The notes: generated by a model from the letters alone, not told the origin. A stretch of DNA of 64,000 nucleotides from Epiperipatus broadwayi (GCA_028023455.1 JAQFVV010006199.1:3188646-3252645), one strand, 5' to 3'. Counted from the first letter of the stretch, positions 12,860 to 24,955 are shown. Numbers and translations are program-made.

Positions 12860-14277
12860 ATAAGTGGACATGACTGATAAAATGAATAAGAATGTGAGAA
12901 TAATAATTCTCAAGTACATGAAAAGATTAGCAGTTATTACTATTATTGCAATTCTGCAAAATATAAAACTACTGATAATTACTTTAGCTGTTTTACTAAT
13001 AAAATAATGAAATACCATACATTTTAAAAAGAATAATTATGAAAGATGAATATCTTTGTTGACTCAAAATATAATATAGTTTGGTTTATCCAGAAAATAC
13101 CAACACATAAAATAAAAATATTTACCTGATGATGTGTAGAATATCTACACATTCTGATAAACCCATTAAAATTAAAATATGTGAATAAATTACCTAATGT
13201 GATTATAATACTAAAATAGTATTGTTGAGAATATATCAAAATACGAAAGAAAAATATTGCATAGAATATTTTTTCCTTTTTTTTTTTTTTTACCAAACAC
13301 AAAACCTTAGTTCATTAGCAGACTTTCTCTGTACTGGGCAGTCTGTTAAATGCATGAAGTACTCCTTTGATGGGTAAACTGTTTTGTGAAGCTTCAAGTC
13401 AAAACATAATATTCTTTTTTTTTTAAACATGGCAAAAGATTTCCAAATACAATATAGTATAATAGTTCTTAAAAACTAAATTAGTTGTAGATTTAAACAC
13501 ATTTTAATAATATAAAAAAAATAAACAGAGCAGTAAGCCGTAAAATATGGAAATGATGATGTTGGAATGCAATCATTTTTGTTCAGCTGATTATATCTTG
13601 AGGATCCCATGGATTTGTTTAACTAATAATGTACTTTTATTTTTCTTCTTTTAAAGAAGTGCATTTTAAACTTTTAAATTATTTGTCATATAATAATGAA
13701 AACATTTTTAGGTTTCCACTTCAATAATTTCTTTTAAATATTATATATTGAAGTAGTTAGCAAAAAATATACAGCATATTAAATGTCTCTAGTAATATTT
13801 CTGATAACCCTATATGCATTTGTTGACAAATATTTTATTCACATTCATCAATGACTAAATGTATGCCACTATTCCCTTCAAGCATTTAAATTAATCCTAA
13901 AATAACTTAACTATTCTCACATATATTTTCTTTATTTAATTTATGCAGTATTAATTTCAAGTTTTTTCTGTGAATATTTAACTTGATAACATCAGCATGG
14001 AAATTATTATAATAATAGTGAAATTCCTCCAGTATATTTCTTTCATATACAAAGAATTATGTTAAAATGTAGCTAAATTCAACTAAAACATTTCAAAATC
14101 ATTCTTAAGAGAACATTTCTTTTAATAATTATCATTTTTATTGTCTAGCAGATAAAAATTAATATAATGCATTTTAAAACTTAATTCATAGCTTAATAGT
14201 CTATGCATTTTAATTTTACTTTTCTCATTTTTAGAAGATAAATAAGCAAATGGTAATGAATTAGAAAAATATTCTGC
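12860..14277. other. AT-rich intergenic DNA, nothing recognised
   Basis: A perfect 7-bp hairpin (TGTGTAG / CTACACA) at about 13130-13150 is the only notable structure. No gene, SINE or element boundary seen. Confidence 0.5.
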
Positions 14278-15619
14278 ATATTGTGACAGTCAGATGATGT
14301 ATGTTGATTTAACCCAGTTCGAATACTAGGCAAAAGTACCTCGAGGCCACCCATATGCGAGATATTAAACCAAGAATACTATGACCTCTGCCCTATTCGT
14401 CTAGTCTCGAAGCTATCATGAACCGAACAACACTATCTGAGACATGCATAGATATTTTCTTCCCGAGCCACGAGCTTAGCATCAGCGGGAGACATGGACA
14501 GAAACACCTATGGAGCTAAAATAGTTAAATGTGCAAAAATACTTAGAAATATGTGTTCTGCATGCCTGGATCATTTAAAAGTAAAACAAAGCATTGAAAG
14601 ATAACTAGAAAACTCAAGCCTTTTAGTTAAATAAATATCTTTAATAAATGACATTTGAAATATTATTAATAATTTAATGGCCTTCGCTATTCCCCGAAAT
14701 TTATGAATAACTAATGAGACAATGAAAACCCGATTAATATGCTTGCGGTCTAAATCTTTCCTTCCCAGTTTTATTAAACATTGTCAACTCGAATCTGCTC
14801 GATAAAGTGCAATAATAAAAATCTTTCGCAAAGCAGTTTCTAATTGCTTTGCAATAAAAACAGAGTTTAAAATCATTTAAGATGTATATCGCTAAATCTG
14901 ACATACGTAAGAAGCTAATGGCGTACAAAAGAAGCGTTATTGAGGAGATCAAGTTGGCAAACAAAAAAAAAAGGAAACTTACTCGTACTAAATTTTACAA
15001 GTATGAATAAAACTGGAAAGGGATTTTTATATGAACAATTAACTAATAAACTTAACCGCAATAGAATTAAAATATTTACACATGGGAGTAATGAAGAATA
15101 ACGAAGGAAAAGGGGTTAAATATCTAGATAGATGATCACCTATACATATATCTAACTAGTCTAATAAAAATAGTTACATTATAAATATCATTAAGCACAC
15201 ATTTCATAAATATTCACGGAAGCAATTATAAAAAGTATGGACAAAAAGGGTAGCATAATAAATAGTTCATGAGGAGAGATATGATTACCGTCCTTATTCC
15301 TTGGTCATGTTCCATCGACGGGCATAGCTTGATCCGTCTGATGAGATGTGTTTGTCCGGACAAGGAAAGTGGAAATCGGTAGCATGGTTTCACAAAAAGT
15401 CCTCCAGACACGGCACAGAGTTCAGATGACGATTGAGTAAATACTACGGCATTCTTCTGGTATTGAGGAACCCTCGGCGGTAGACAAAGTTATTTATTTG
15501 CCTAGCCAAGCATGGTAGACTCCATCGAATTCATATAATAAAATCACAACTAGCAACAGCAAAATTTCTAAAGTTTTCCACGGAGCAATCTGACAGCCCG
15601 CAAGAATACTCTGAATGAA

Positions 15620-15747
15620 TAATCTTTTCCAAAAGGAAAATCTGAATTACAGATCTTTTCCAAAAGGAAAATCTGAATGACTGATCTTTTTCCAAAAGGA
15701 AACTCTGATTGACTGATCTTTTTCAAAAAGGAAAATCTGAATGCCTT
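15620..15747. repeat. LTR minisatellite, 30-bp unit, 4 copies
   Basis: Units of CTTTTCCAAAAGGAAAATCT plus GAATGACTGAT. The CTTTTCC..GGAAAA core is itself a small palindrome. The second LTR has five units (21730-21880), which accounts for the 27-bp length difference between LTRs. It lies just upstream of the TATA box in element sense, so it may hold enhancer sites. Confidence 0.85.
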
Positions 15748-15765
15748 GTCTTTTGTTCTCCCTTT

Positions 15766-15773
15766 TATTTATA
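15766..15773 (-). promoter_or_regulatory. TATA box in 3' LTR
   Basis: Minus-strand TATAAATAAAAGGG directly beside the 30-bp tandem repeat. The same motif is kept in the other LTR. Confidence 0.5.
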
Positions 15774-16631
15774 CCCTCTCTGTCAGCTACCTTCTATTGT
15801 TTGTATGACCTGAGATCTTGATAAGCCTCACCATGCTCCTTTGTTTCAAAGTAACACCTTCTAAAAATAACTTTTACTTTTTTACTCTAAATTTCTTTCT
15901 TTAAACTTTGGGATTTTATTAATTAAAAAAAAGAAAGAGAAGGCCATCTTTAATTTGACTTGAATGGGCTTAACTAATTAAAAATATACATTCTTTTAGA
16001 AAATGTTGGTGGGCTTATCTCAAAATCAAATCATACCAAATATTTGAACAAGATTTAAAAGTAAAATACATTCTTATTTCTTTTAATACAATAAGCGTTT
16101 TATTTCAGCAGAATTTTGCATTAACTCATATATATATGCTTGACATATATATATGTTTGACTAAACGGTTTTCACAAATAATATTTTTAACAGCAATTTA
16201 ATGTTACAATGGAATTTATTTAAAAGAAAATATTTACAAGCAAATACAAATTTAATAAACGTAATTAATTTTAGCTGTAATGCAAAACCCTGCTGATATT
16301 GGCCTATAAACTTAATTTAGGTTTACAATATTAATCAAGTTTATAGGAAGATGTGAAGCATGGATTGGACTTCAGATCCATTGCTTCATTTCCCAATAGT
16401 TAGTGAGCAAAAAAAAATGTTTAAAAAAAATGCTGTTGCTTCAGGTCAGAGGTAAGAATTTGTGCCAGGTGAGTTCAAGCCTACTCTTTATTTGGTGTAA
16501 AATTTAACTTGTTACTGACTAACAGTTTTTTTCTTTCTTTTACTAAATAACTAACAGTTTATCCATAATTCAATCTGCTATATCTTAAAACGAGTCCGTG
16601 TTGTTTTAATCTAACAAGTTATGTATCTATT

Positions 16632-17726
16632 TTAATGCCTATATTTCCCAGGATCCGGTGGTATATACTGCCTTGTACTTTTGGACGGGTTCATGACCCT
16701 ATCATTTTGGTTTTCTTCTAAGTTTCCATAGTCAATGTCAGTTAGTATCCGAATCGTGTCTTGAATATCTTGCATTTGAGTGCCTATTAATATTTTCCTT
16801 ATCCAGGGTGGCATGTTGTGCCTAATCATCCTTACTATCTGCATTTCTGGATAATTGAATGCACTTAGGGCTTTAAATCGATTTACCTGCCTAACAAAAA
16901 ACTGAGCATAAGTCTCTTGATGGTTAGCTGGGTATCTTTCATGCATTATGGAATACATCAAACCTTCCTGCCACTCTGCACTCCAATACATTGACAACAT
17001 TGCATTCTCATATTCCATAAATGTTTGTGGTTGTATAGACAGAGTGTTCCACCAGTCTCTGGCAGATTCTTTTAAATGATGACTGGAGATCGCCACTTTT
17101 TCTTGTTCTGTCATATTCTGAAATTGAAAAAACATTTTGAGACTGTCTAGGTGGTGTCTAGGGTTTCCCCCTGGTTCCCCTCTAAAACATTGTATATGTA
17201 CGAATTTTGCCACAGGAGATGTTACCGGATTAATTATTATTGGCATAAGGATTTGGTTGCCTTGTTGTGCCTGGATTGGATTCATCTGTTGATGAATGTT
17301 CATTTCCTCTTTATCCACATTCATCTGTCCATTTTCTTCTCCCTCCTGTATTTGATGCTTGACTGACACGTCCAAGGCATGCATATCCTTTCCTAATTCA
17401 TTATCTATCAATGATTTAAGTTGTGTATCATCTTGCTTCTGTTGGGGTTGCCATTTAAAGTGAGTATCCTCTTCTGGCAATACTTTTGTTACAATAGTAT
17501 GTTGGTGGAGCGCCATGTTTTCCTCCAAATGGTCCAGTCTTTGTGATGTCATATTCATGAATTGTTTTAACATGTTCATCATCATTTTGTTTTCTTGTCT
17601 CATTTCTGTGATGAGATCTTTCACATTGTTTTCTTGGTCACTATGAGTCGATGTTGCTGTATTTGGAAGGTTGAGCATTACCTCCTCATCGCTGTCATAA
17701 TCTGCAACTTTCTTCGGTTGGTCCAT
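16632..17726 (-). CDS. gag: Gag-like capsid protein of LTR retrotransposon, 364 aa
   Basis: Intact minus-strand ORF. Gag proteins assemble the cytoplasmic particle that packages element RNA. Residues 1-30 are acidic. Residues about 31-75 are rich in M, Q, E and L and look like a coiled coil. Residues 76-165 are Q/E-rich linker. Residues about 175-320 match the Retrotrans_gag type of Ty3/Gypsy elements: a hydrophobic F-x-G-E-P-G-G stretch, then HHLKESARDWWNTL (217-230), where A-x-x-W-W is the family hallmark, then QETYAQFFVRQVNRFK. No CCHC zinc knuckle and no in-frame protease follow, and the ORF stops soon after the capsid-like part. It begins at the first Met, just after a stop-rich region. 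It starts about 4.2 kb downstream of the LTR TATA box, so splicing or internal initiation would be needed. Intactness inside a recent element suggests selection until recently. Confidence 0.85.
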   Translation of the reverse strand: MDQPKKVADYDSDEEVMLNLPNTATSTHSDQENNVKDLITEMRQENKMMMNMLKQFMNMTSQRLDHLEENMALHQHTIVTKVLPEEDTHFKWQPQQKQDDTQLKSLIDNELGKDMHALDVSVKHQIQEGEENGQMNVDKEEMNIHQQMNPIQAQQGNQILMPIIINPVTSPVAKFVHIQCFRGEPGGNPRHHLDSLKMFFQFQNMTEQEKVAISSHHLKESARDWWNTLSIQPQTFMEYENAMLSMYWSAEWQEGLMYSIMHERYPANHQETYAQFFVRQVNRFKALSAFNYPEMQIVRMIRHNMPPWIRKILIGTQMQDIQDTIRILTDIDYGNLEENQNDRVMNPSKSTRQYIPPDPGKYRH

Positions 17727-20389
17727 TTTTGCCTAATATTGGCTATTTTGTTATATAACATTCACTTTGTTTGTAAAATGTGTTTGTCTTTTAATAAACA
17801 ATCTGGATAAGTATATTTTTATACTAGGTATTAACACAAAAAAAAATTATTTTTTTCTAAAATAAGTCACTATTCTAAGTTCCAACTATCTGTTTTATTT
17901 ATATGTTTTCAGAAATTTAACTTTGCCTACCTTACGAGGTCCTATCTTAACCCTATGCCTATATGTATCTGTTTGTACATGAAAATATATATATATATAA
18001 AATCCTGCCATGTCTGTCTTTAATATTTATACTACATATTAGTCTCCTCACTTTATTTATTGTTATATTTCATTAAAATATCACTGCTATTTTGTCCCAA
18101 TATAATTAAAATAACACACTTACAGCTTGACCTGGCTTTCTCTGACACCTGAAACAACTAAAAAATGCATTTACATTAATACAAGTATATAAATAAAAAA
18201 ATGTGAGCAAAATATACGTAAGTCATGTTTAAAAATTATTTTGGCTCACTATGCATACATTGTTATTTTGATCATCTACTATAGTTTGGTTTATTTGATA
18301 TCCGATATGAGAGATTGCACTTGCCGACAAATTTATTTGAGAAGGGCACCAGTCGACAAGACAATGGCCATATCAAATATACATATTAATGGATAATGAT
18401 CCAAGCACACATTGATAAGGTTTATAAAGTTTAATGCGATTACAATTTATTTTGATCTTTACTTCACTTTCAAAAAAAATCTCTGCATGAATAAGTAAAT
18501 GGTATTTTAAATGACAATATTAAGTAAGTCTAAGACGTATAACAACTAAGTAAGGTAACATGTCTGACGTGGGTTCGAAACCACACTACCATTTTGGTCA
18601 AGACAGAAAAAAAAATTTAACCAGCCTAAAGTACGATTAACAAAACAAAATATTAATACAAAAAACAATTAAAATAAAAGTCAAAATCCCATGATAACCG
18701 CCACTCCGAATTATGAACCTGGGATCAAAACCAACTACCATTTTGGTCACACCCGAAATAGATTAACAATTATCATGCAATTTTACAGAATCATGCATTG
18801 AAATCAAAACTGTTTAAAAAACATTTATATAAAAACGGGTTTTACCGAACTATAACGAAGTGTATACCATATGCATCCATATATATGAATATGTACATCA
18901 TTAAATAAGCATATATATGACTACATATAAATATACAAACAGATATACCTATACAAATATTTCTTTTATTATCATGTACATGAATTTATTAGAAAGATGT
19001 CAAATTGCCAACCGCATACTCCTATTATTTCAGGCTAGTAAACGCTGGTCGCAACTATGACAAGGAAGCAATGATTGCAGACATAGACCTATTATTTCAG
19101 GCTACACAGCAATCGAGAACTCTACAATGTAAGGGGTCTTCACCTAAACGGTTACTCTAAGGGTCTTCACCAAACATGGTTACTAAAAAACAAGGACTTC
19201 ACCTAACGGTTACTCAAAGGGTCTTCACCTAACGGTTACTCAATAAATGATTCAATAGCATAATCCGAAATGGAGAAAAAAATCTTAACTAAAGGGTGGC
19301 TGACATATATGTTATACAAAAATATATCTTTAATATATATATTTATTAACGAACATACGCATTTACTTTTCATAAAGTTGACAATTAAGTTTGTTATTAT
19401 TGAAACAAAACTTATTTTATATCTATTGTTTGCACGGAACGTAATTTCAAAATATTTAAAAGTGAAAAAAAAATTCTGCATGATTAAAATTATTGATTTA
19501 ATTAAGGAAACTAACGCAGAGAAAGTGAAACACTATAGTTTGAACTTATCAAACTTTTTGATCTTACAAAAAATTTCCATTAACGAAAGAATGTTATCAA
19601 TTTTAATCTTTACAAAAATTTGTACAACGGAAACATAATTCTATTATCTATTTGCACCTTTAACTAAAGTGTTATATTTCGAAAAAACATTATATTAAAA
19701 CTTCTCAGATTTAAGCATTACTAAAGTAACATAAAGTACGAAAGCTATTTTAAGGGAGGGCGGGTGGGTATATATTTGACACTTCCGCCTCATCGAAGGT
19801 ATATACTTTATACGATAAACAACAATATGGCAACTGGCCATCGACAAAACTACTCATTTGGAAAAAAAAATCTTGCTATAACTCTGATATTTATTCTCAT
19901 TAATATATATATTCACTATATACAAAAAAAAAACTAACGGAGTGTTAACTTTTCTAAATGTAAAACATTCATTTCATATATATACCAAACTCGGAAATAA
20001 TTTTTTACCTTATGACACCTTTAACTTTTTAATTAATTTTAAAAAATGACATTTGCTCACATTAGGAAACAAGACTCAGAAAAAAATATATATATATATT
20101 TTTATATAAATATATTAGACCAAAACAAACTTCTCAAGGTACTAAAAATTTTTTTTTTTTTTAAAAAAATGACATTCGTCCCACTGCGACAACTTGAAGC
20201 AAAAAATTCATGTATAACTAACAATTATTCATGTTATCTAAAACAATCACTATATATATGCGTACAAATCCGAGGACAAAAAAAATTCTACATATATACT
20301 ATTATTTAAAACATAAACGCTGCCTACAGGGTGTGGAAAATTTCGAATAGCCACACGATGGACACCAGAATGCGGAAAAAAAAATCTAC
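17727..20389 (-). other. 2.66-kb leader between 5' LTR and gag
   Basis: This is element-internal sequence upstream of gag. It has no recognised coding region; a 122-codon plus-strand frame at 19270-19638 is lysine/isoleucine-rich and antisense to the element, so I treat it as chance. It holds two similar blocks (about 18560-18606 and 18713-18760) sharing ACTACCATTTTGGTCA next to GGTTCGAAACC- or GGATCAAAACC-like sequence, a duplicated CCTATTATTTCAGGCTA (about 19018 and 19088), and a minisatellite. It could carry packaging signals, which is inference. Confidence 0.5.
19131..19242. repeat. Minisatellite in element leader, about 4 units
   Basis: AAGGGTCTTCACCTAACGG followed by TTACTC repeats about four times with small differences (ACGG, ATGG, insertions). 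It lies within the untranslated leader of the gag-only element. Confidence 0.8.
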
Positions 20390-21729
20390 TGTGACAGTCA
20401 GATGATGTATGTTGATTTAACCCAGTTCGAATACTAGGCAAAAGTACCTCGAGGCCACCCATATGTGAGATATTAAACCAAGAATACTATGACCTCTGCC
20501 CTATTCGTCTAGTCTCGAAGCTATCATGAACCGAACAACACTATCTGAGACACGCATAGATATTTTCTTCCCGACCCACGAGCTTAGCATCAGCGGGAGA
20601 CATGGACAGAACCACCTACGGAGCTAAAATAGTTAAATGTGCAAAAATACTTAGAAATATGTGTTCTGCGTGCCTGGATCATTTAAAAGTAAAACAAAGC
20701 ATTGAAAGATAACTAGCAAACTCAAGCCTTTTAGTTAAATAAATATCTTTAATAAATGACATTTGAAATATTATTAATAATTTAATGGCCTTCGCTATTC
20801 CCCGAAATTTATGAATAACTAATGAGACAATGAAAACCCGATTAATATGCTTGCGGTCTAAATCTTTCCTTCCCAGTTTTATTAAACATTGTCAACTCGA
20901 ATCTGCTCGATAAAGTGCAATAATAAAAATCTTTCGCAAAGCAGTTTCTAATTGCTTTGCAATAAAAACAGAGTTTAAAATCATTTAAGATGTATATCGC
21001 TAAATCTGACATACGTAAGAAGCTAATGGCGGACAAAAGAAGCGTTATCGAGGAGATCAAGTTGGCAAACAAAAAAAAAAGGAAACTTACTCATACTAAA
21101 TTTTACAAGTATGAATAAAACTGGAAAGGGATTTTTATATGAACAATTAACTAATAAACTTAACCGCAATAGAATTAAAATATTTACACATGGGAGTAAT
21201 GAAGAATAATGAAGGAAAAGGGGTTAAATATCTAGATAGATGATCACATATACATATATCTAACTAGTCTAATAAAAATAGTTACATTATAAATATCATT
21301 AAGCACACATTTCATAAATATTCACGGAAGCAATTATAAAAAGTATGGACAACAAGGGTAGCATAATAAATAGTTCATGAGGAGAGATATGATTACCGTC
21401 CTTATTCCTTGGTCATGTTCCATCGACGGGCGTAGTTTGATCCGTCTGATGAGATGTGTTTGTCCGGACAAGGAAAGTGGAAATCGGTAGCATGGTTTCA
21501 TAAAAAGTCCTCCAGACATGGCACAGAGTTCAGATGACGATTGAGTAAATACTACGGCATTTTTCTGGTATTGAGGAACCCTCGGCAGTAGACAAAGTTA
21601 TTTATTTGCCTAGCCAAGCATGGTAGACTCCATCGAATTCATATAATAAAATCACAACAGGCAACAGCAAAATTTCTAAAGTTCTCCACGGAGCAATCTG
21701 ACAGCCCGCAAGAATACTCTGAATGAATA

Positions 21730-21880
21730 ATCTTTTCCAAAAGGAAAATCTGAATGACTGATCTTTTCCAAAAGGAAAATCTGAATGACTGATCTTTTTC
21801 CAAAAGGAAACTCTGATTGACTTGTTCCAAAAGGAAACTCTGATTGACTGATCTTTTTCAAAAAGGAAAATCTGAATGCC
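21730..21880. repeat. LTR minisatellite, 30-bp unit, 5 copies
   Basis: Same unit as 15620-15747 with one extra copy of the form TTCCAAAAGGAAACTCTGAT. The copy-number change is the main difference between the two LTRs. Confidence 0.85.
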
Positions 21881-21900
21881 TTGTCTTTTGTTCTCCCTTT

Positions 21901-21908
21901 TATTTATA
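21901..21908 (-). promoter_or_regulatory. TATA box of the 5' LTR
   Basis: Minus-strand GAGTATAAATAAAAGGGAG. It lies about 615 bp into the LTR in element sense, directly after the tandem repeat, and is a fitting core promoter for the gag transcript. Confidence 0.55.
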
Positions 21909-22527
21909 CTCTCTCTGTCAGCTACCTTCTATTATTTGTATGACCTGAGATCTTGATAAGCCTCCCCATGCTCCTTTGTTTCAAAGTAACACCTTCTAAA
22001 AATAACTTTTACTTTTTTACTCTAAATTTCTTTCTTTAAACTTTGGGATTTTATTAATTAAAAAAAAGAAAGAGAAGGCCATCTTTAATTTGACTTGAAT
22101 GGGCTTGACTAATTAAAAATATACATTCTTTTAGAAAATGTTGGTGGGCTTATCTCAAAATCAAATCATACCAAATATTTGAACAAGATTTAAAAGTAAA
22201 ATACATTCTTATTTCTTTTAATACAATAAGCGTTTTATTTCAGCAGAATTTTGCATTAACTCATATATATATGCTTGACGTATATATATGTTTGACTAAA
22301 CGGTTTTCACAAGTAATATTTTTAACAGCAATTTAATCTTACAATGGAATTTATTTAAAAGAAAATATTTACAAGCAAATACAAATTTAATAAACGTAAT
22401 TAATTTTAGCTGTAATGCAAAACCCTGCTGATTTTGGCCTATAAACTTAATTTAGGTTTACAATATTAATCAAGTTTATAGGAAGATGTGAAGCATGGAT
22501 TGGACTTCAGATCCATTGCTTCAATAT

Positions 22528-24000
22528 ATTTTACAATAACCATAATTAAACACATCACCTGCTTCCTGTTATAATACATTTTGAAGTTAAATTGACTAAA
22601 TTTACTTAAAATAGACATAAAGTTCCTCTGTAGCATTATGCAATAATCAAGAAAGTTTAAATTGAGAATCAGTAATACAAGGAAATGAGATACCTGTTCA
22701 CTCAGCAGTGCATTGTAGATTTAAGGATGATTAAGTTCAATATTTAACACTTTTTTTAGATAAAATAATAATAATTATAAAAATTTAACACTTTTAAAAT
22801 TTCAGTGAAATGCAACTTGAGTCAGAGAGAAAGGAAAGAGAGAGAGAGCCTCTCAGCCAACAAAACCTATTTTTTATAGTATTTTTTTTATTATATTTTT
22901 TTACAGCTGTCAAATTCTACTTAACGACCAATAAAACAAAGATTTTGTTTTTAAATCTTAAGTGCAAGATAAGTCTATCAGTAAATGATGTCATTTTAAT
23001 CTAGATATTTTCAAAATTGCACTGTGGTCTAAAGAACTTAATTTGAAAGTTAAACGAAGTCTCTTATTTAAAAAAATATAATAAAAAAAAATTAAACAAT
23101 ATTTATTCATTTACTAATTGAGTTTTGTTATAATATTAATTTATTAAAGTTTTAATTAATAAATGTTTTATCCATTACAGGTTTAATTTTAACTAATATT
23201 ATAATTATTTTTTTATATGAGTTTGAATAACTCAAAATAAAACTACTTTATTAATTATATAAACAAGTTTATCCATCCATGCACACACAGCATACATGAA
23301 TGAAGGAAATGACATTTTAAGCTTTAAACTTAACTTATTAATTACTTCTTTAAAAAACTACCTATAATTTATTACAACTAACAAACAAATTTTAAAAATA
23401 TTAAGTATTAAAAATAACTTTAATGAACTTTAGGCTGAATTACAATAAACCAAATCTTCACTATTTTCATCTCTTCTATAAATTTAATTATTATAATATT
23501 AAATCCTTACTTTCTTGCACACATTTTACTATATAAAATAAATATTTTATAATAACTATTATTTTAATAATATCTGGAATTTACCAAAAATAAAAAAAAA
23601 ACAAAAACTATTATGCTTATAATAAATATAACAATAAATCTATTTTACATACAAGTTGAAATGAAGGCTTATTTATAATAAAACTATTGTCTCTTTTACT
23701 CTTTTATTATTAATTCACTATTTTTTTTAAAAATCAGTATATACAGAAAATTATTATGCTAGAGTAGATAATGGGAATAATATACAAAAACACATGGTCA
23801 CAATATATATGCATACACTGTATTGCACACACAAACAAATATACACAACATAAAAACAAAGATATGATCCCATGGCTTCAGTATACAAAATTTACAAAAG
23901 TTTATTAACAAAAGTGCTGTATAATTCAAAGTTCAGATAATAGATCTGAAATAACATGAAAAAATTTGTAGAAAGCTAAAATGTTGATAAAATTATAATA
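22528..24000. other. AT-rich intergenic DNA, nothing recognised
   Basis: Low-complexity A/T sequence with a short GA run near 22830-22850. No supported gene. Confidence 0.5.
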
Positions 24001-24002
24001 TA

Positions 24003-24955
24003 ATGGAGTGTGTTAATAGCTCTAAACAAGCTTTTCTAATAAATGCTGCAAGGGAAAGTGTTTAAAATCTTTATTTGGAATTATGCCTATTCCATAATCA
24101 GGTTCAAGCTAATGGCTCTCATCAGTGAGGGGCTAGAATATTCAGACACTAGATTCTAAAATACCAACTGAAGCCCAGCATTTCAGACACCTATATATCT
24201 TCAAATCCACCTATCTAACTTAAATAGCTATATGGGTTTGAATAATTTTCAGCTATACCATATGTTAATAGTCTTAACAATGTAACATAGCCAAAGTGTC
24301 AAAAGCAAAACTATAATAGTAATAAAATCAAGTCATACATTACATGACTTAATGTAATAAGCTTGTATTACAAATCTAATTTAATGAGCATGTTAATAAC
24401 TCTAAGCAAGCTTTTCTGATAAATGCCACAAGAGAAAGCATTTTAAATCTCTACTTAGAATTATCCCTACCCCCAAACTGGTTTCAAGCAAATGGCTCTC
24501 ATCAGTGAGCCACTAAGATATTCAGACACTAGATCTAAAATGCCAACTAAAGCCCAGCATTTGGTAGAAAATCTGAAATTTCCTGAGACCTATATGCCTT
24601 CAAATACAGCTATCTAACTTAAATATCTATATGGATCTGAATTTGAAGACATATAAATATCTGAAAAATTCAGATTTTCTACTTAATAGTTGGGTATTAG
24701 ATAAAATGCTGGGTTTAAGTTGGTATTTTAGATTTAGTGTCTAAATTTCCTAGTGTCTCACTGACATGAGCCATTAACTCAAAAACAGTTTGAGAATAAA
24801 GATAATTCTAGATAGAGAATTTAAATACTTTCTCTTGTGCATTTATCAGAAAAGTTTGTTTAGAGCTATTAGTATGCTCATTATATTAGATTTGTAATAC
24901 AAGCTTATTAAGTTAAGTGACATGATGTATGACTTGATTTTATTATTTTTATAAA
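24003..24955 (-). repeat. Decayed hammerhead-type pLTR array: two direct, one inverted copy
   Basis: Two direct copies start near 24003 and 24382 (period about 379 bp; both contain TCTAA(A/G)CAAGCTTTTCT). An inverted copy (about 24650-24950) folds back on the second one. On the minus strand copies 1 and 2 keep CACTGATGAGAGCCATT and GCTTGAA, a hammerhead core (CUGAUGA, stem II GAGC/GCUU). Copy 2 keeps GAAA, copy 1 has GAAC, and the inverted copy has CTGACATGAG, so stem I or core bases are lost in each. The stretch AGCTATATGGGT with nearby AGACACCTA..TCTTCAAA also occurs in the 54.2-kb array, which shows the two are related subfamilies. Confidence 0.72.
24482..24509 (-). ncRNA. Decayed hammerhead ribozyme core
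   Basis: Minus strand: CTGATGA (24505-24499), stem II GAGC/GCTT with loop CATTT, then GAAA (24485-24482). ACC could pair with a following GGT as stem III. The sequence before the core (GGCTCA) has no complementary partner after the cleavage position, so stem I is missing and I expect no activity. Confidence 0.45.

Larger units (their letters stand above)
14282..16388 (-). repeat. 3' LTR of the gag-only element (2107 bp)
   Basis: Direct repeat of 20390-22523, differing by scattered single bases and by one fewer copy of the internal 30-bp tandem repeat. Short minus-strand frames inside it (for example 14734-14964 and 15226-15411) recur in the other LTR. They are not supported as genes because the two copies differ without regard to codons. 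In element orientation it lies downstream of gag, so it would supply the poly(A) site. Confidence 0.88.
14282..22523 (-). mobile_element. Gag-only LTR retrotransposon, 8.24 kb, minus strand
   Basis: Two near-identical direct repeats (14282-16388 and 20390-22523, about 2.1 kb) begin TGTGACAGTC and end CATTGCTTCA, the TG...CA of LTRs. ATAT stands just outside each end (14278-14281 and 22524-22527), a 4-bp target duplication. The 4.0-kb interior carries a single minus-strand gag ORF. I find no protease, reverse transcriptase, RNase H or integrase, not even as broken pieces. In element orientation GGGAAA lies directly before the 3' LTR as a short polypurine tract, and TGGTGTCCATCGTGTGG about 22 nt inside the 5' LTR is a weak primer-site candidate. 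LTR similarity is very high apart from tandem-repeat number, so insertion is recent. Copying would need enzymes from a partner element. Confidence 0.9.
20390..22523 (-). repeat. 5' LTR of the gag-only element (2134 bp)
   Basis: Direct repeat of 14282-16388. In element orientation this is the promoter LTR. It contains the five-copy 30-bp tandem repeat and then a TATA box at 21901-21908. About 1.5 kb of R/U5 would be transcribed before the interior. Short frames in it are not genes. Confidence 0.88.

Noticed and set aside
13120-13165. CTGATGA followed by a perfect 7-bp hairpin
   Set aside because: TTCTGAT follows the hairpin where GAAA is required, and no stem I can form.
15340-15375. CTGATGA followed by GAAA in the LTR (also near 21445), hammerhead-like
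   Set aside because: The intervening TTGTCC/GGACAA palindrome does not close directly on the core, and no stem I partner exists. It is also on the strand opposite to the element transcript.
14734-15411. Minus-strand frames in the LTR repeated at 20842-21519
   Set aside because: Conserved only because the LTRs are near-identical copies; no coding pattern in the differences.
19270-19638. 122-codon plus-strand frame in the LTR element interior
   Set aside because: Antisense to the element, rich in K, I and L, no recognisable domain.
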